Below, piece by piece: positions 25,688 to 33,568 of a DNA stretch of 64,000 bases. Origin of the DNA: Algoriphagus mannitolivorans DSM 15301 (GTDB lineage Bacteria > Bacteroidota > Bacteroidia > Cytophagales > Cyclobacteriaceae); contig NZ_AUBV01000001.1 in the NCBI RefSeq assembly GCF_000429425.1, positions 372,001 to 436,000 on the forward strand, given 5' to 3'. The translations under genes were made by a program, and so were the position numbers. The notes below the pieces were generated by a model. That model did no database searches. It had not been told where the DNA came from and saw only the letters and a list, made by a program, of their open reading frames with translations. Numbering within the stretch: the stretch's first letter is position 1; each line of letters opens with the position of its first letter.

Positions 25688-27036
25688 GTCCTAGCCCCGA
25701 ATAATTTTTGAATGAACGTCTTCTTTCCAATTGTAAAATTCCCTCCATATTCTTTTTGAAACGCCCCTTGGATTTCCCGAAAATAGGGAGCAAAGAATTC
25801 AGGGTCGAAATTGGCTTTTTGAAGATTTGCGATGACTTTTTCGCCAGTCCAAGCCTCTTTAATTGCTTTGTCAAAAAATTCATGGCGAAGGCGAAACCCG
25901 AAATTATTCACCCCGACAATTTTATTCTCCTGACTCATCAGCATCCGAAACGACACCTTCCCGCTGGAATGCTCCCAGTAAAAGGAGGTAAACTCTTCTG
26001 GTTTCCATTCGGGTGGAACGCTGCCATAAGTTTGATATTCTATATCCAGAAATTTAGCAGAGTTAAACCAGACACCCGGTTGGTAGGAAATCTTCCCTTT
26101 AACCAAAGAATAGGCTAAGGTTTCCCCATGCATCCGTCCAGTGTACCAAACTTGCTCGATATTCCTTCGATCTGAGGCTGGCGCTTTTTGAAACTCTGCA
26201 CAGTCGCCTATGGCAAAAACATCAGGAATATTGGTTTGAAAAAACTCATCTACCACTATCCCCCTTTTAACATCTAATGATGAGTTTTTTAGAAAATCCA
26301 CATTAGGGCTTACTCCCGCTGTCAAACCCACAAACTGGCATGGGATCTCTTCGCCTTTGGAAGAAATCACAGCTCTCACTCGTCCATCATTATCCGGGAG
26401 AATTTCTTTGAGCTCTGTTTCAAGCCTCAGGTCAATATGATGTTCCCGAATATGCCTTCCGACCAACTCAGACTCTTCTTTAGGCAAAACATTGTTCCAA
26501 AATCCTGATTCACGAACTAAAAATGTCACGGGGATCTTTTTATAGGCCAACATTTCTGCCAGCTCGATTCCAATCAGCCCTCCTCCTACTATGACAGCTC
26601 TTTGAACAGCGACAGTGGTGTTTTCTTCAAACTTCTCTAAATCTTGTTTGGAATAAAGGCCTTGAACACCCTCTAAATCCTGACCTGGCCAGCCAAATTT
26701 ATTGGGCTTAGATCCTGTGGCAAGAATCAGTTGATCATAGGACAGGTTATTTCCGGATTGGAACAGAAGCTTTTTTTGGGTAAAGTCAACTGTCTCCACC
26801 CATTCCTGAAGGAGTTCAATTCGGTTTTTCTCCCAAAACCAATTCTCATAGGGCTGAGTATGCTCAAATTTCATGTGACCCATGGCCACATACATCAGTG
26901 CTGTCCGTGAAAAAAAATACTTTGACTCGCCGGAAATCACAGTAATCCGAAGATTTTCATCCAATTTCCGGAGGTGCCGGGCACAGGTAATCCCTGAGAT
27001 CCCATTCCCTAAAATGACAATATGCTTGCTGGGCAT
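25684..27036 (-). CDS. FAD-dependent pyridine nucleotide oxidoreductase
   Basis: This 450-residue protein has two Rossmann motifs, VILGNGISGITCARHL for FAD and AVIVGGGLIGIELAEML for NAD(P)H, and a VFAIGDCAEF segment closing the FAD site. It resembles rubredoxin or nitrite-reductase NADH subunits without extra domains. It probably feeds electrons from NAD(P)H to the Fe-S membrane protein encoded directly after it with a 4-base overlap. It is the first gene of the tightly packed nine-gene operon. Confidence 0.85.
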   Translation of the reverse strand: MPSKHIVILGNGISGITCARHLRKLDENLRITVISGESKYFFSRTALMYVAMGHMKFEHTQPYENWFWEKNRIELLQEWVETVDFTQKKLLFQSGNNLSYDQLILATGSKPNKFGWPGQDLEGVQGLYSKQDLEKFEENTTVAVQRAVIVGGGLIGIELAEMLAYKKIPVTFLVRESGFWNNVLPKEESELVGRHIREHHIDLRLETELKEILPDNDGRVRAVISSKGEEIPCQFVGLTAGVSPNVDFLKNSSLDVKRGIVVDEFFQTNIPDVFAIGDCAEFQKAPASDRRNIEQVWYTGRMHGETLAYSLVKGKISYQPGVWFNSAKFLDIEYQTYGSVPPEWKPEEFTSFYWEHSSGKVSFRMLMSQENKIVGVNNFGFRLRHEFFDKAIKEAWTGEKVIANLQKANFDPEFFAPYFREIQGAFQKEYGGNFTIGKKTFIQKLFGART

Positions 27037-27071
27037 GTGGGTAATTTTAAGGTCAAGTTAGCCAAATATGC

Positions 27072-27836
27072 CTATTCATTGAGATTCCAGTTGTAATCCA
27101 TAAATGAAATTTTGGCATTTGACTTAAGCTTCACCTTGGAATATTGATTTAAAAAATCAACCAATGAGCCTTTTTTGGTGAAATCACCCTTAAACCACGA
27201 AAAGATGGAGGAAACCTGAGCAGATTCGGGGCTGATTTTATTTCGTTTGGGATCATTGATAAAACTGACTGCCACCTTCTGGAGCTGACTTTCGAGCTTA
27301 CTGGCTACAAATGCTTCATTCAATAAAGGCGGGCAGGAAACAGAGGCACAATTGATTGCAAAATGAATTCTAGGTTCGGAAAACTCTTTTCTCAAAATGG
27401 AGTGTTCAATCTCATCCAAACTGGATTCTTTCCCCCCGATTTTAAAAAATTTATAATGCCACACATCGCTGATCAAAGGAATTTTGAGTTTCGGCCCCAG
27501 ATCTTTGATGCTTTTAGTAGGATAATTATCGACAATCAACTTTACCGTAAATGCATTGTAGGCATTGATCCAATAAGCCATTTGTTCATTTTTAGACCAA
27601 GTTGACCTATCTGGGGCATTGTCTGATAGAGATTTCAGGTATTGTTCCAGCTTGGCTTTGTCTTTGATAAATCCTTTGTAATTGACTTTTCCATCGGCAC
27701 TTACATTGGCTTTTAGTAATTGATCCCAGGTCTGATGATTTGGAGGAGTGGTACCTGTACCACCTAATAAAGAACCGGAGCAGGCAAACATTCCAAAAAT
27801 CAATACCCCAAGAAATGTGTGTTTTAAAATTTTCAT
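27072..27836 (-). CDS. DUF547 lipoprotein
   Basis: This 254-residue protein has a lipoprotein signal (VLIFGMFACSG, Cys19) and a DUF547 domain with WINAYNAFTVKLIVDNYPTKS, HFAINCASVSCPPL and the FxGDF-like segment FSWFKGDF. The conserved Cys pair and His suggest a papain-like or thiol-active fold but no activity is known. DUF547 genes often sit with rhodanese and redox genes in this phylum, as here, 35 bases before the oxidoreductase. Confidence 0.83.
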   Translation of the reverse strand: MKILKHTFLGVLIFGMFACSGSLLGGTGTTPPNHQTWDQLLKANVSADGKVNYKGFIKDKAKLEQYLKSLSDNAPDRSTWSKNEQMAYWINAYNAFTVKLIVDNYPTKSIKDLGPKLKIPLISDVWHYKFFKIGGKESSLDEIEHSILRKEFSEPRIHFAINCASVSCPPLLNEAFVASKLESQLQKVAVSFINDPKRNKISPESAQVSSIFSWFKGDFTKKGSLVDFLNQYSKVKLKSNAKISFMDYNWNLNE

Positions 27837-27869
27837 ATTAATTTTTTTTACTATTTACGAAGCCTAACA

Positions 27870-27885
27870 TCGTTCAGATGAACGA
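27870..27885. promoter_or_regulatory. 16-bp palindrome upstream of the DUF547 gene, candidate operator
   Basis: Arms TCGTTCA (27870-27876) and TGAACGA (27879-27885) are perfect inverted repeats around two bases. It lies 34 bases before the DUF547 start, in the short gap after the rhodanese gene. The 2-base gap is too tight for an RNA hairpin, so a dimeric repressor or activator site is more plausible. Confidence 0.45.
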
Positions 27886-27919
27886 AATCCTGAATTGTCG
27901 GGAAAGCGACAAGTGGGCC

Positions 27920-28435
27920 TTAATAAACCTTCTGCCCCTTCTTCAGCCAAATTCCCCAGGATTTGGAGTAGGTGTGTACTTTGGGAGTGACTTTTCCATC
28001 GGCTTCAACGGGATACCCTTCATTGACCCAGTGAATTATCCCTCCATACAAATTATAAACCCTCGTAAAGCCATTTTCTACCAGCTTCTTTCCGATTTCT
28101 TGAGATCTTGCACCGACGGTACAATAGATTAGGACAGGTTGATTTTTATCTAATCCTTGAAGATTTTTCAGTGAAAAGGTTTCATAGCCAACCCACCTTG
28201 CACCTTGCAGGTGACTGACTTCAAATTCCTTCTTTTCTCTTGCATCCAAAACCTGGTAGAAGGATAAGTCCGAGATTTGTTGAGGCATTACAACAGGAAA
28301 CTCCTTGTCATATAAGCCGGAAAGGACAGTTTTGTAGGCGATGGATTGGGAAAACAAGTCCTGCACTGGAAGTAAAAAAAATCCAAAAATGAATATTGAA
28401 AGTAATTTGCGGATTTTGGATGAAGTGAAGCTCAT
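27920..28435 (-). CDS. Secreted single-domain rhodanese-like protein
   Basis: This 171-residue protein has a signal peptide (about 10-29, ending LFSQ) and a rhodanese domain with VLDAREKKEFEVSHLQGARW and the active-site loop IYCTVGARS (Cys105). Periplasmic rhodaneses handle sulfane sulfur or act as thiol carriers. The gene follows the Crp/Fnr-like regulator by 36 bases and precedes DUF547, so a redox or sulfur-linked role is likely. Confidence 0.85.
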   Translation of the reverse strand: MSFTSSKIRKLLSIFIFGFFLLPVQDLFSQSIAYKTVLSGLYDKEFPVVMPQQISDLSFYQVLDAREKKEFEVSHLQGARWVGYETFSLKNLQGLDKNQPVLIYCTVGARSQEIGKKLVENGFTRVYNLYGGIIHWVNEGYPVEADGKVTPKVHTYSKSWGIWLKKGQKVY

Positions 28436-28471
28436 AATCCGAAAACCACTTTTTACTTCTGCTGGTTCGAA

Positions 28472-29185
28472 TCAAGCATAAAAATCAGACAATCGGGCCA
28501 ATCCACGCTTGTCTTTAATGATGATTTTTTTCCCGTCAAGTTCAATCAAATTGTCCTTTTTAAACTCAGAAAGCAGGCGAATGACTGATTCAGTAGCTGT
28601 ACCAACGATCCCTGCAATCTCTTCTCGACTCAGGATCAAATCAATACGCTGGGAATCCCCTCCTTCTATTCCATAATTGCTTGCCAATTGTAAAAGCACA
28701 AAAGCCAGACGTTCACGGATACTTTTCTGAGTAGCATCAGTCAACTTTGCTTCCATCACTCCAAGCTCATGGCTGATAGCTTTGGTCACTTTCTTGAAGA
28801 ATTCAGTATTCTTGGTCAGGGTATTCAGGAAAACTTCCCTTGGAATAAAACAAATTTTGGCATCCTCGATAATCATCGCAGAGCTGGTATAATTTTCCTC
28901 TCCCAGGAGTGCTGAATAGCCTAAAAAATCTCCCTTTTGAGACAAATGAATTATTTGCTCCTTTCCGTTCGAAGCTGTTTTGTAAATTTTCACCACGCCA
29001 GCATTAATACAGAAAATCCCCAATGGTTTAGTCCCTTCGTAATAGAGGATTTGACCTTTTCGGTGAGAAATTAAATTCTTGAAATCCGAAATGGCGCACA
29101 ATTGAGATTCTGGAAGATCTGAAAACAAAGAATGCTTTCGACTTGCACAATGCTCACAAGGGGTGTTTGACTCATTTAAACTCAT
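28472..29185 (-). CDS. Crp/Fnr family transcriptional regulator
   Basis: This 237-residue protein has an N-terminal cyclic-nucleotide-binding fold and a C-terminal winged helix with recognition helix TATESVIRLLSEF, matching the Glu/Arg pair of Fnr and Crp. Cysteines at 10, 13, 30, 59 and 112 resemble the FNR layout, where CxxC plus a later Cys bind 4Fe-4S, but the third N-terminal FNR cysteine position is Ser19. It heads a same-strand run of redox and glycan genes and probably controls them and itself (see operator). Confidence 0.87.
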   Translation of the reverse strand: MSLNESNTPCEHCASRKHSLFSDLPESQLCAISDFKNLISHRKGQILYYEGTKPLGIFCINAGVVKIYKTASNGKEQIIHLSQKGDFLGYSALLGEENYTSSAMIIEDAKICFIPREVFLNTLTKNTEFFKKVTKAISHELGVMEAKLTDATQKSIRERLAFVLLQLASNYGIEGGDSQRIDLILSREEIAGIVGTATESVIRLLSEFKKDNLIELDGKKIIIKDKRGLARLSDFYA

Positions 29186-29222
29186 ATGGGTGGGTAGGAA
29201 AGTAAATTCTGATTAATAAAAA

Positions 29223-29240
29223 ATATGACCGTAATCATAT
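29223..29240. promoter_or_regulatory. Candidate Crp/Fnr operator upstream of the regulator gene
   Basis: ATATGA, six bases, TCATAT is a perfect inverted repeat with the TGA-N6-TCA core of Crp/Fnr family sites. It lies 38 bases upstream of the regulator start, suggesting autoregulation. Confidence 0.6.
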
Positions 29241-29253
29241 AATGCTAGTGAAT

Positions 29254-29727
29254 TTACGGAATTATTGGCAAATCATTAAGCTGCTCATAGGTGTTTTTAG
29301 TTTTATTGTATCCAAAGCAGATGTGTCTCAAGCCGTTTGACAATACAATATTAGGGCTTTTGATTTCTTTATTATAGGACATTGCTTGAGCGAGAGTTTT
29401 TTCATTAATCTGTACTTCCGGAGCTTTGCATTCTATCAACAAAAAAGGCATTCCATCCCTGTCAAATACTACCAAATCGGTCCTTTTTGAAAGCTTGTTA
29501 TATTTCATGCCTTTCTCCAAAGCAAAAAGGCCTTTGGGATACCCCTTGTGCGCGATCAGAAAATTAATCCAATGTTGCCTAACCCATTCCTCCGGCGTCA
29601 GTATCAGTTTTTTTTTTCTCAAAGAATCAAAAATGTAAACCTTTCCATCCTCCATTTTCATGGCCGGGTTAATTGGGGGGAGGTTTAGGGTGGGAAATTG
29701 AAAATCCTTTTCTGGACCTAGATTCAT
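29254..29727 (-). CDS. Orphan HSDR_N-type nuclease-domain protein
   Basis: This 157-residue protein resembles the N-terminal nuclease domain of type I restriction R subunits. The PD-(D/E)xK core is visible as RTDLVVFD (Asp84) and LLIECKAP (Glu99, Lys101). There is no helicase, methylase or specificity gene nearby, so it is not part of a restriction system here. Such short proteins are conserved in Bacteroidota as housekeeping genes of unknown role, perhaps in DNA repair. Confidence 0.78.
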   Translation of the reverse strand: MNLGPEKDFQFPTLNLPPINPAMKMEDGKVYIFDSLRKKKLILTPEEWVRQHWINFLIAHKGYPKGLFALEKGMKYNKLSKRTDLVVFDRDGMPFLLIECKAPEVQINEKTLAQAMSYNKEIKSPNIVLSNGLRHICFGYNKTKNTYEQLNDLPIIP

Positions 29728-29765
29728 GGCTCAAATATGTCTCAAAAAAACATTGAATCCATGAC

Positions 29766-30449
29766 TTATTGAGCAAAGTCTAAGTAGGGACTGATTTGAT
29801 CAATCCATTCTTTTTTAAAAATCTTAATCTTCAGCAAATCCCCCGAACTAGCATAGGCACCATGCTGATTTCGGAACGCAATCATGACTTTGGCTTCCTG
29901 AAAAGTGATGTAAGGATGCTTGGCTAATTCTTCCAAGTCACAGGTATTTATTGGGATCTTTCTTGTGATTTGAGGAGCAAAATCAAAATATTCCCAGATG
30001 CCTTCTATGGTTTCAGCTTTCAGGCCAAATATTTCACTCAATTGACTTTTACTGTGAAAACCTCCCATTGCTTCCCGGTATTTGATAATCCTACCTGCCA
30101 AGCTAGGGCCGATTCCCGGGACAATCTGCAAAGTCACGGAATCGGCTTCAGAAAAGGAAATCTTTTGAATGCCTGAAGGAACAGGCCTCTTTCTTGGAGT
30201 GGAAATGGTATCTGATGGATTAAATGAAGGCAAAGGAGGAGATATCAGCACCTCTCCTGCCTTTTGCAAACTATCTAATCGATGAAGATAAGAAGCATAA
30301 AGAGCATCCCCTTTTTTGTTTTTCAAATGACTCAAGGCATAAGGACTAATCCCAAGAATCAATAAAAAGGGGACTAAAAGCAGGAAACCACGGGATTCTT
30401 TATGAGAAAATCCTATGTAGGTTTTCAAAAAATAGAAGAATCTGTTCAT
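29766..30449 (-). CDS. ComEA-like helix-hairpin-helix membrane protein
   Basis: I use the ATG at 30449 (MNRFFYFLKTYIG); a start at 30461 adds 4 residues. After one membrane helix (about 21-38) come two helix-hairpin-helix units: VPGIGPSLAGRIIKYREAMGGF, as in ComEA, and a second at PINTCDLEELAKHPYITFQEAKVMIAFRNQHGAY. ComEA binds incoming DNA at the envelope during transformation, but homologues here lack proof of that role. The gene is alone. Confidence 0.8.
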   Translation of the reverse strand: MNRFFYFLKTYIGFSHKESRGFLLLVPFLLILGISPYALSHLKNKKGDALYASYLHRLDSLQKAGEVLISPPLPSFNPSDTISTPRKRPVPSGIQKISFSEADSVTLQIVPGIGPSLAGRIIKYREAMGGFHSKSQLSEIFGLKAETIEGIWEYFDFAPQITRKIPINTCDLEELAKHPYITFQEAKVMIAFRNQHGAYASSGDLLKIKIFKKEWIDQISPYLDFAQ

Positions 30450-30597
30450 AGAAAAGATCAATTAGGTATAAGTTATGAATATTGGTTTCATAAATCAACC
30501 CTCCCTAATTTTGTCGAATAAGAGCCTATTTTATTTAGAATTATTCCAAATTAAATAGATGTGCGCCCAAATCAGGATTTTCGGGAATGTTCTCTGT

Positions 30598-30605
30598 TAA
30601 ATTTG
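30598..30605 (+). promoter_or_regulatory. Candidate -7 element for hemA
   Basis: TAAATTTG matches TAnnTTTG perfectly and lies 20 bases before the hemA ATG, giving a short leader. No clear TTG is seen 19 bases upstream. Confidence 0.45.
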
Positions 30606-30624
30606 CATTGCAAGACTTGTTACC

Positions 30625-31893
30625 ATGCACACCAAGTTTAGAGCGCTTAGTCTTTCCCATAAAACAGCCCCTGTTCAGATTCGTGAATTGATTTCTCTCG
30701 ATGAGAGTGAAATTCGCCGTATCCTGCTGAAATTTAAGGAGTTTTTTAGCCTTACGGATACGCTAATTGTATCTACCTGCAACAGGACGGAAGTTTACTA
30801 TAGCCATGAATTGGATCTCAGTACTGAGATGATCAAGTTGATTGGCTTAGAAAAAGGAATGACTGATGTTGTCAACTACTTAGAGTATTTCGAAGTATTC
30901 CAAGAAGAGTCCGAGGCCATTCTCCACCTTTTCCGTGTGAGTATGGGCTTAGAGGCTCAGGTAATTGGAGACATTCAGATTTCCAATCAAATAAAAAGAG
31001 CTTATCAGGCAGCCGCTGACAGTGAAATGGCCGGACCGTTTCTACATCGGTTGATGCATACCATATTTTTCACAAACAAAAGGATCGTCCAAGAGACCGC
31101 CTTTCGGGATGGAGCCGCCTCGCTGTCCTATGCAACCATCGAACTGATTGAAAGCCTCACGACCAATACCTTCGAGCCGAGGATTCTTTTGATCGGTGTC
31201 GGTGAGATTGGAGAGGACGTAGCTAAAAACATGGTGTATTTGCCTCAGGCAAAAGTAAAAATCACCAACCGTACTAAAGCCAAAGCTGAGGCTATTGCCG
31301 CTGAATTGGGATTTGAGGTGGTGCCATTTGAAAATCACCTGGAAGCTATGAAAGAGGCAGATGTCATTGTCTGCTCTATCATGAAGCATGATCCTTTTAT
31401 CACCAAAAAGATGGTGAAGGATTTCGATATCAAGAGCTACAAACTTCTGATTGACCTGTCAGTCCCAAGAAGTATTGAAACTACTGTGGAAGATATTCCG
31501 GGAGTGGTTCTTTACAACGTCGATAATATCCGAAGCAAAACCTCAGAAGCTTTAGAAAAACGCCTTGCTGCGATTCCATCAGTAGAGTCGATCATCAAAG
31601 AAAGTATCGATGAGTTTTCTAATTGGAAAAAAGAAATGATGGTATCTCCGACCATCAATAAACTCAAGCAATCCCTGGAGCAAATCCGGCAGGAAGAGCT
31701 GAGCAGATACCTGAAAAACGCAGATGAGAAAGAATACGTGTTGATTGATAAAATCACCAAGAGTATGATGCAAAAAATCCTCAAGGTGCCAGTGGTCCAA
31801 CTTAGAGCAGCATGCCAGCGGGATCAGGCTGAGGAAATGATTGAAATCATCACCGATCTTTTTGACCTTGAAAAAGTCAAATCCGAAAAATAA
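30625..31893 (+). CDS. hemA: Glutamyl-tRNA reductase
   Basis: It reduces glutamyl-tRNA(Glu) to glutamate-1-semialdehyde with NADPH, the first step of the C5 tetrapyrrole route; hemL (49859-51151) makes the next step. The 422-residue protein has the N-terminal catalytic domain with ALSLSHKTAPV and STCNRTEVY (catalytic Cys52), the NADPH domain with LLIGVGEIGEDVAKN, and a C-terminal dimerisation domain. Its length and motifs are normal. A strong terminator follows. Confidence 0.96.
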   Translation: MHTKFRALSLSHKTAPVQIRELISLDESEIRRILLKFKEFFSLTDTLIVSTCNRTEVYYSHELDLSTEMIKLIGLEKGMTDVVNYLEYFEVFQEESEAILHLFRVSMGLEAQVIGDIQISNQIKRAYQAAADSEMAGPFLHRLMHTIFFTNKRIVQETAFRDGAASLSYATIELIESLTTNTFEPRILLIGVGEIGEDVAKNMVYLPQAKVKITNRTKAKAEAIAAELGFEVVPFENHLEAMKEADVIVCSIMKHDPFITKKMVKDFDIKSYKLLIDLSVPRSIETTVEDIPGVVLYNVDNIRSKTSEALEKRLAAIPSVESIIKESIDEFSNWKKEMMVSPTINKLKQSLEQIRQEELSRYLKNADEKEYVLIDKITKSMMQKILKVPVVQLRAACQRDQAEEMIEIITDLFDLEKVKSEK

Positions 31894-31913
31894 ACCAGCC
31901 TAAATAAATATTG

Positions 31914-31956
31914 AAAAGGCCAAAGGTAAATGAGAGTTCCTTTGGCCTTTTTATAT
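31914..31956 (+). terminator. Rho-independent terminator of hemA
   Basis: A 13-bp stem, AAAAGGCCAAAGG (31914-31926) with CCTTTGGCCTTTT (31939-31951), has a 12-base loop and ends in T-rich sequence. Confidence 0.85.
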
Positions 31957-31983
31957 TTAAATCCGTTTTTGATTTATCCTAAA

Positions 31984-33555
31984 ATGAACGCACCCATTTC
32001 AAAAATCTCCCTACTGATCTCGCTCTTGGGAATCCTAGCTTTTCCCATCTCAGCCCAGACTTGGGAAGCCTATGATTTACAAGGCAACCTGAAATCCAGA
32101 GCTGTCTATGATGAAATCAAAATCCTCTCCGAATCTGTCATAATCGGCAAAAAAGGATCCTCACTCTTCCTTTTATCGAGAGACTTAAAGCCAATTGTCA
32201 ATTTAGAAGGGGAAGACATATACCAGTATCTAGCTCCATGGATTCTTGTAAAAGGCCCAAATGGATTAGGTGCTTATCATGAATATGGGCAGCAAGTTTT
32301 AAAACTTGAGTATCAGGAAATCCAGACTTACATCACAAGATTATTGGCCAAAAGAGGAAATGAATATTTTGTCTTTGAAAGAGGCTCTGGCAAAACGACT
32401 TCTTTGGGATCTCCCGAATCTGCCAAACTCACCAAATTAGGAATGGTGATTACCCTAGATCAAGGGAAATACTATTTACCTCTTTCAAGTAATCCCCGCA
32501 AGGCTTATAACCTATTGGAAGAAAATGAGGGAAAATACCTATTGGCAAAAGAGTCTACAGGTTTTGGAATCATCAATCTAGAAGGCGACTATGTCATGCC
32601 TCCTACTTTAAGCCAACTTGAATATTCTAAGAATGACTATTTCTTCGGCTTTGACCAAAACCAATACTTACTCATCGAAGGAGATGAAATCAAAGCTGAT
32701 GTCAGCTATAACTCATTTCATAAAATCACCAAAAGTGGGGACTTGATGCTGGAATATATTCATGGCAAGCTCAGAAGAGTCATGAACGAAAAGGGAATTC
32801 TGCTTGACGTAGTCGGCATGGAAGAGGTAAAATTGGTAGAAAAGGACCATTACTTCATCCGATTTCGGGAAAATAAGTCTGGACTGCTGGGAAAATCAGG
32901 CTGGCTGGTTAGACCCGAGTCAGATGCAGACTGGATTGGAGCGGGTTCGGACGGACTCTTCCCTGCAGGAAAAAAAGGAAGCCAAGGCTTTGTGAATTCT
33001 TCCGGAAAATGGGTGATCGAGCCCAAATTTTCCAATGTTAAAAAGTTTTCAGAGCAGATTGGTGAATACCAAAACGGCTCTTCCTTCTGGGGCTTATTAG
33101 GCTCAAACGGACAAATCATTTCTTCTCCAGAATGGGACGAAATCAAGCCCTTCATATCAGGAAAATCTATTGGAAAAAACTCCTCAGGCCTATTTTTACT
33201 AGATAGATCCGGTTCAAAAATCAATGCTATGCCTTACGACCAGATTTGCCGGGTCAATGAAGGATATTTTTTGGTGGAAAAAGGAGGCAAAAGAGGGCTT
33301 TTAAACCCGGAGGGTGTGGAAATCGTCGCTCCCGAATTTGACTTGATTCAATTTGAAAACAAGGACTTTGTTCTGTTGGGTAAAGGAGGAAAAGTGGGAG
33401 CCATCAAAGATACAGGGGATGTGGTCTTCCCCATTAACTATGAAGCCATCATCCCTGATTGGAGCAATGGTCAGATATATTTGAAAGAACTTTATGTGCC
33501 GGTCGTGATTCCGGTAGAAGAATCTAAAAACGGTAAACGCAAAAAGGGAGCTTAA
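31984..33555 (+). CDS. Secreted WG-repeat protein
   Basis: I take the ATG at 31984, which starts a normal signal peptide (MNAPISKISLLISLLGILA); an upstream ATG falls in the hemA terminator. The 523-residue protein is a chain of WG beta-repeats, short strands such as GLLGKSGWLV, GFVNSSGKWVIEPKF, GLLGSNGQII and RGLLNPEGVEIVAPEFD. Such proteins are surface or periplasmic and may bind ligands or peptidoglycan; the function is unknown. It converges on floA. Confidence 0.83.
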   Translation: MNAPISKISLLISLLGILAFPISAQTWEAYDLQGNLKSRAVYDEIKILSESVIIGKKGSSLFLLSRDLKPIVNLEGEDIYQYLAPWILVKGPNGLGAYHEYGQQVLKLEYQEIQTYITRLLAKRGNEYFVFERGSGKTTSLGSPESAKLTKLGMVITLDQGKYYLPLSSNPRKAYNLLEENEGKYLLAKESTGFGIINLEGDYVMPPTLSQLEYSKNDYFFGFDQNQYLLIEGDEIKADVSYNSFHKITKSGDLMLEYIHGKLRRVMNEKGILLDVVGMEEVKLVEKDHYFIRFRENKSGLLGKSGWLVRPESDADWIGAGSDGLFPAGKKGSQGFVNSSGKWVIEPKFSNVKKFSEQIGEYQNGSSFWGLLGSNGQIISSPEWDEIKPFISGKSIGKNSSGLFLLDRSGSKINAMPYDQICRVNEGYFLVEKGGKRGLLNPEGVEIVAPEFDLIQFENKDFVLLGKGGKVGAIKDTGDVVFPINYEAIIPDWSNGQIYLKELYVPVVIPVEESKNGKRKKGA

Positions 33556-33567
33556 TCGCTCCCTTTT
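33542..33567. terminator. Bidirectional terminator between WG-repeat gene and floA
   Basis: AAAAGGGAGC (33542-33551) and GCTCCCTTTT (33558-33567) form a 10-bp stem that includes the stop codon of the WG-repeat gene in its loop. Confidence 0.8.
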
Positions 33568-33568
33568 C

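Noticed and set aside
28461..28476. GGTTCGAATC, like a tRNA T-arm
   Set aside because: The flanks do not form a T-stem and there is no acceptor, D or anticodon arm within reach; it lies at the Crp/Fnr gene end.
29254..29727. Type I restriction-modification system
   Set aside because: Only the R N-terminal-like domain is present, with no hsdM, hsdS or helicase nearby.
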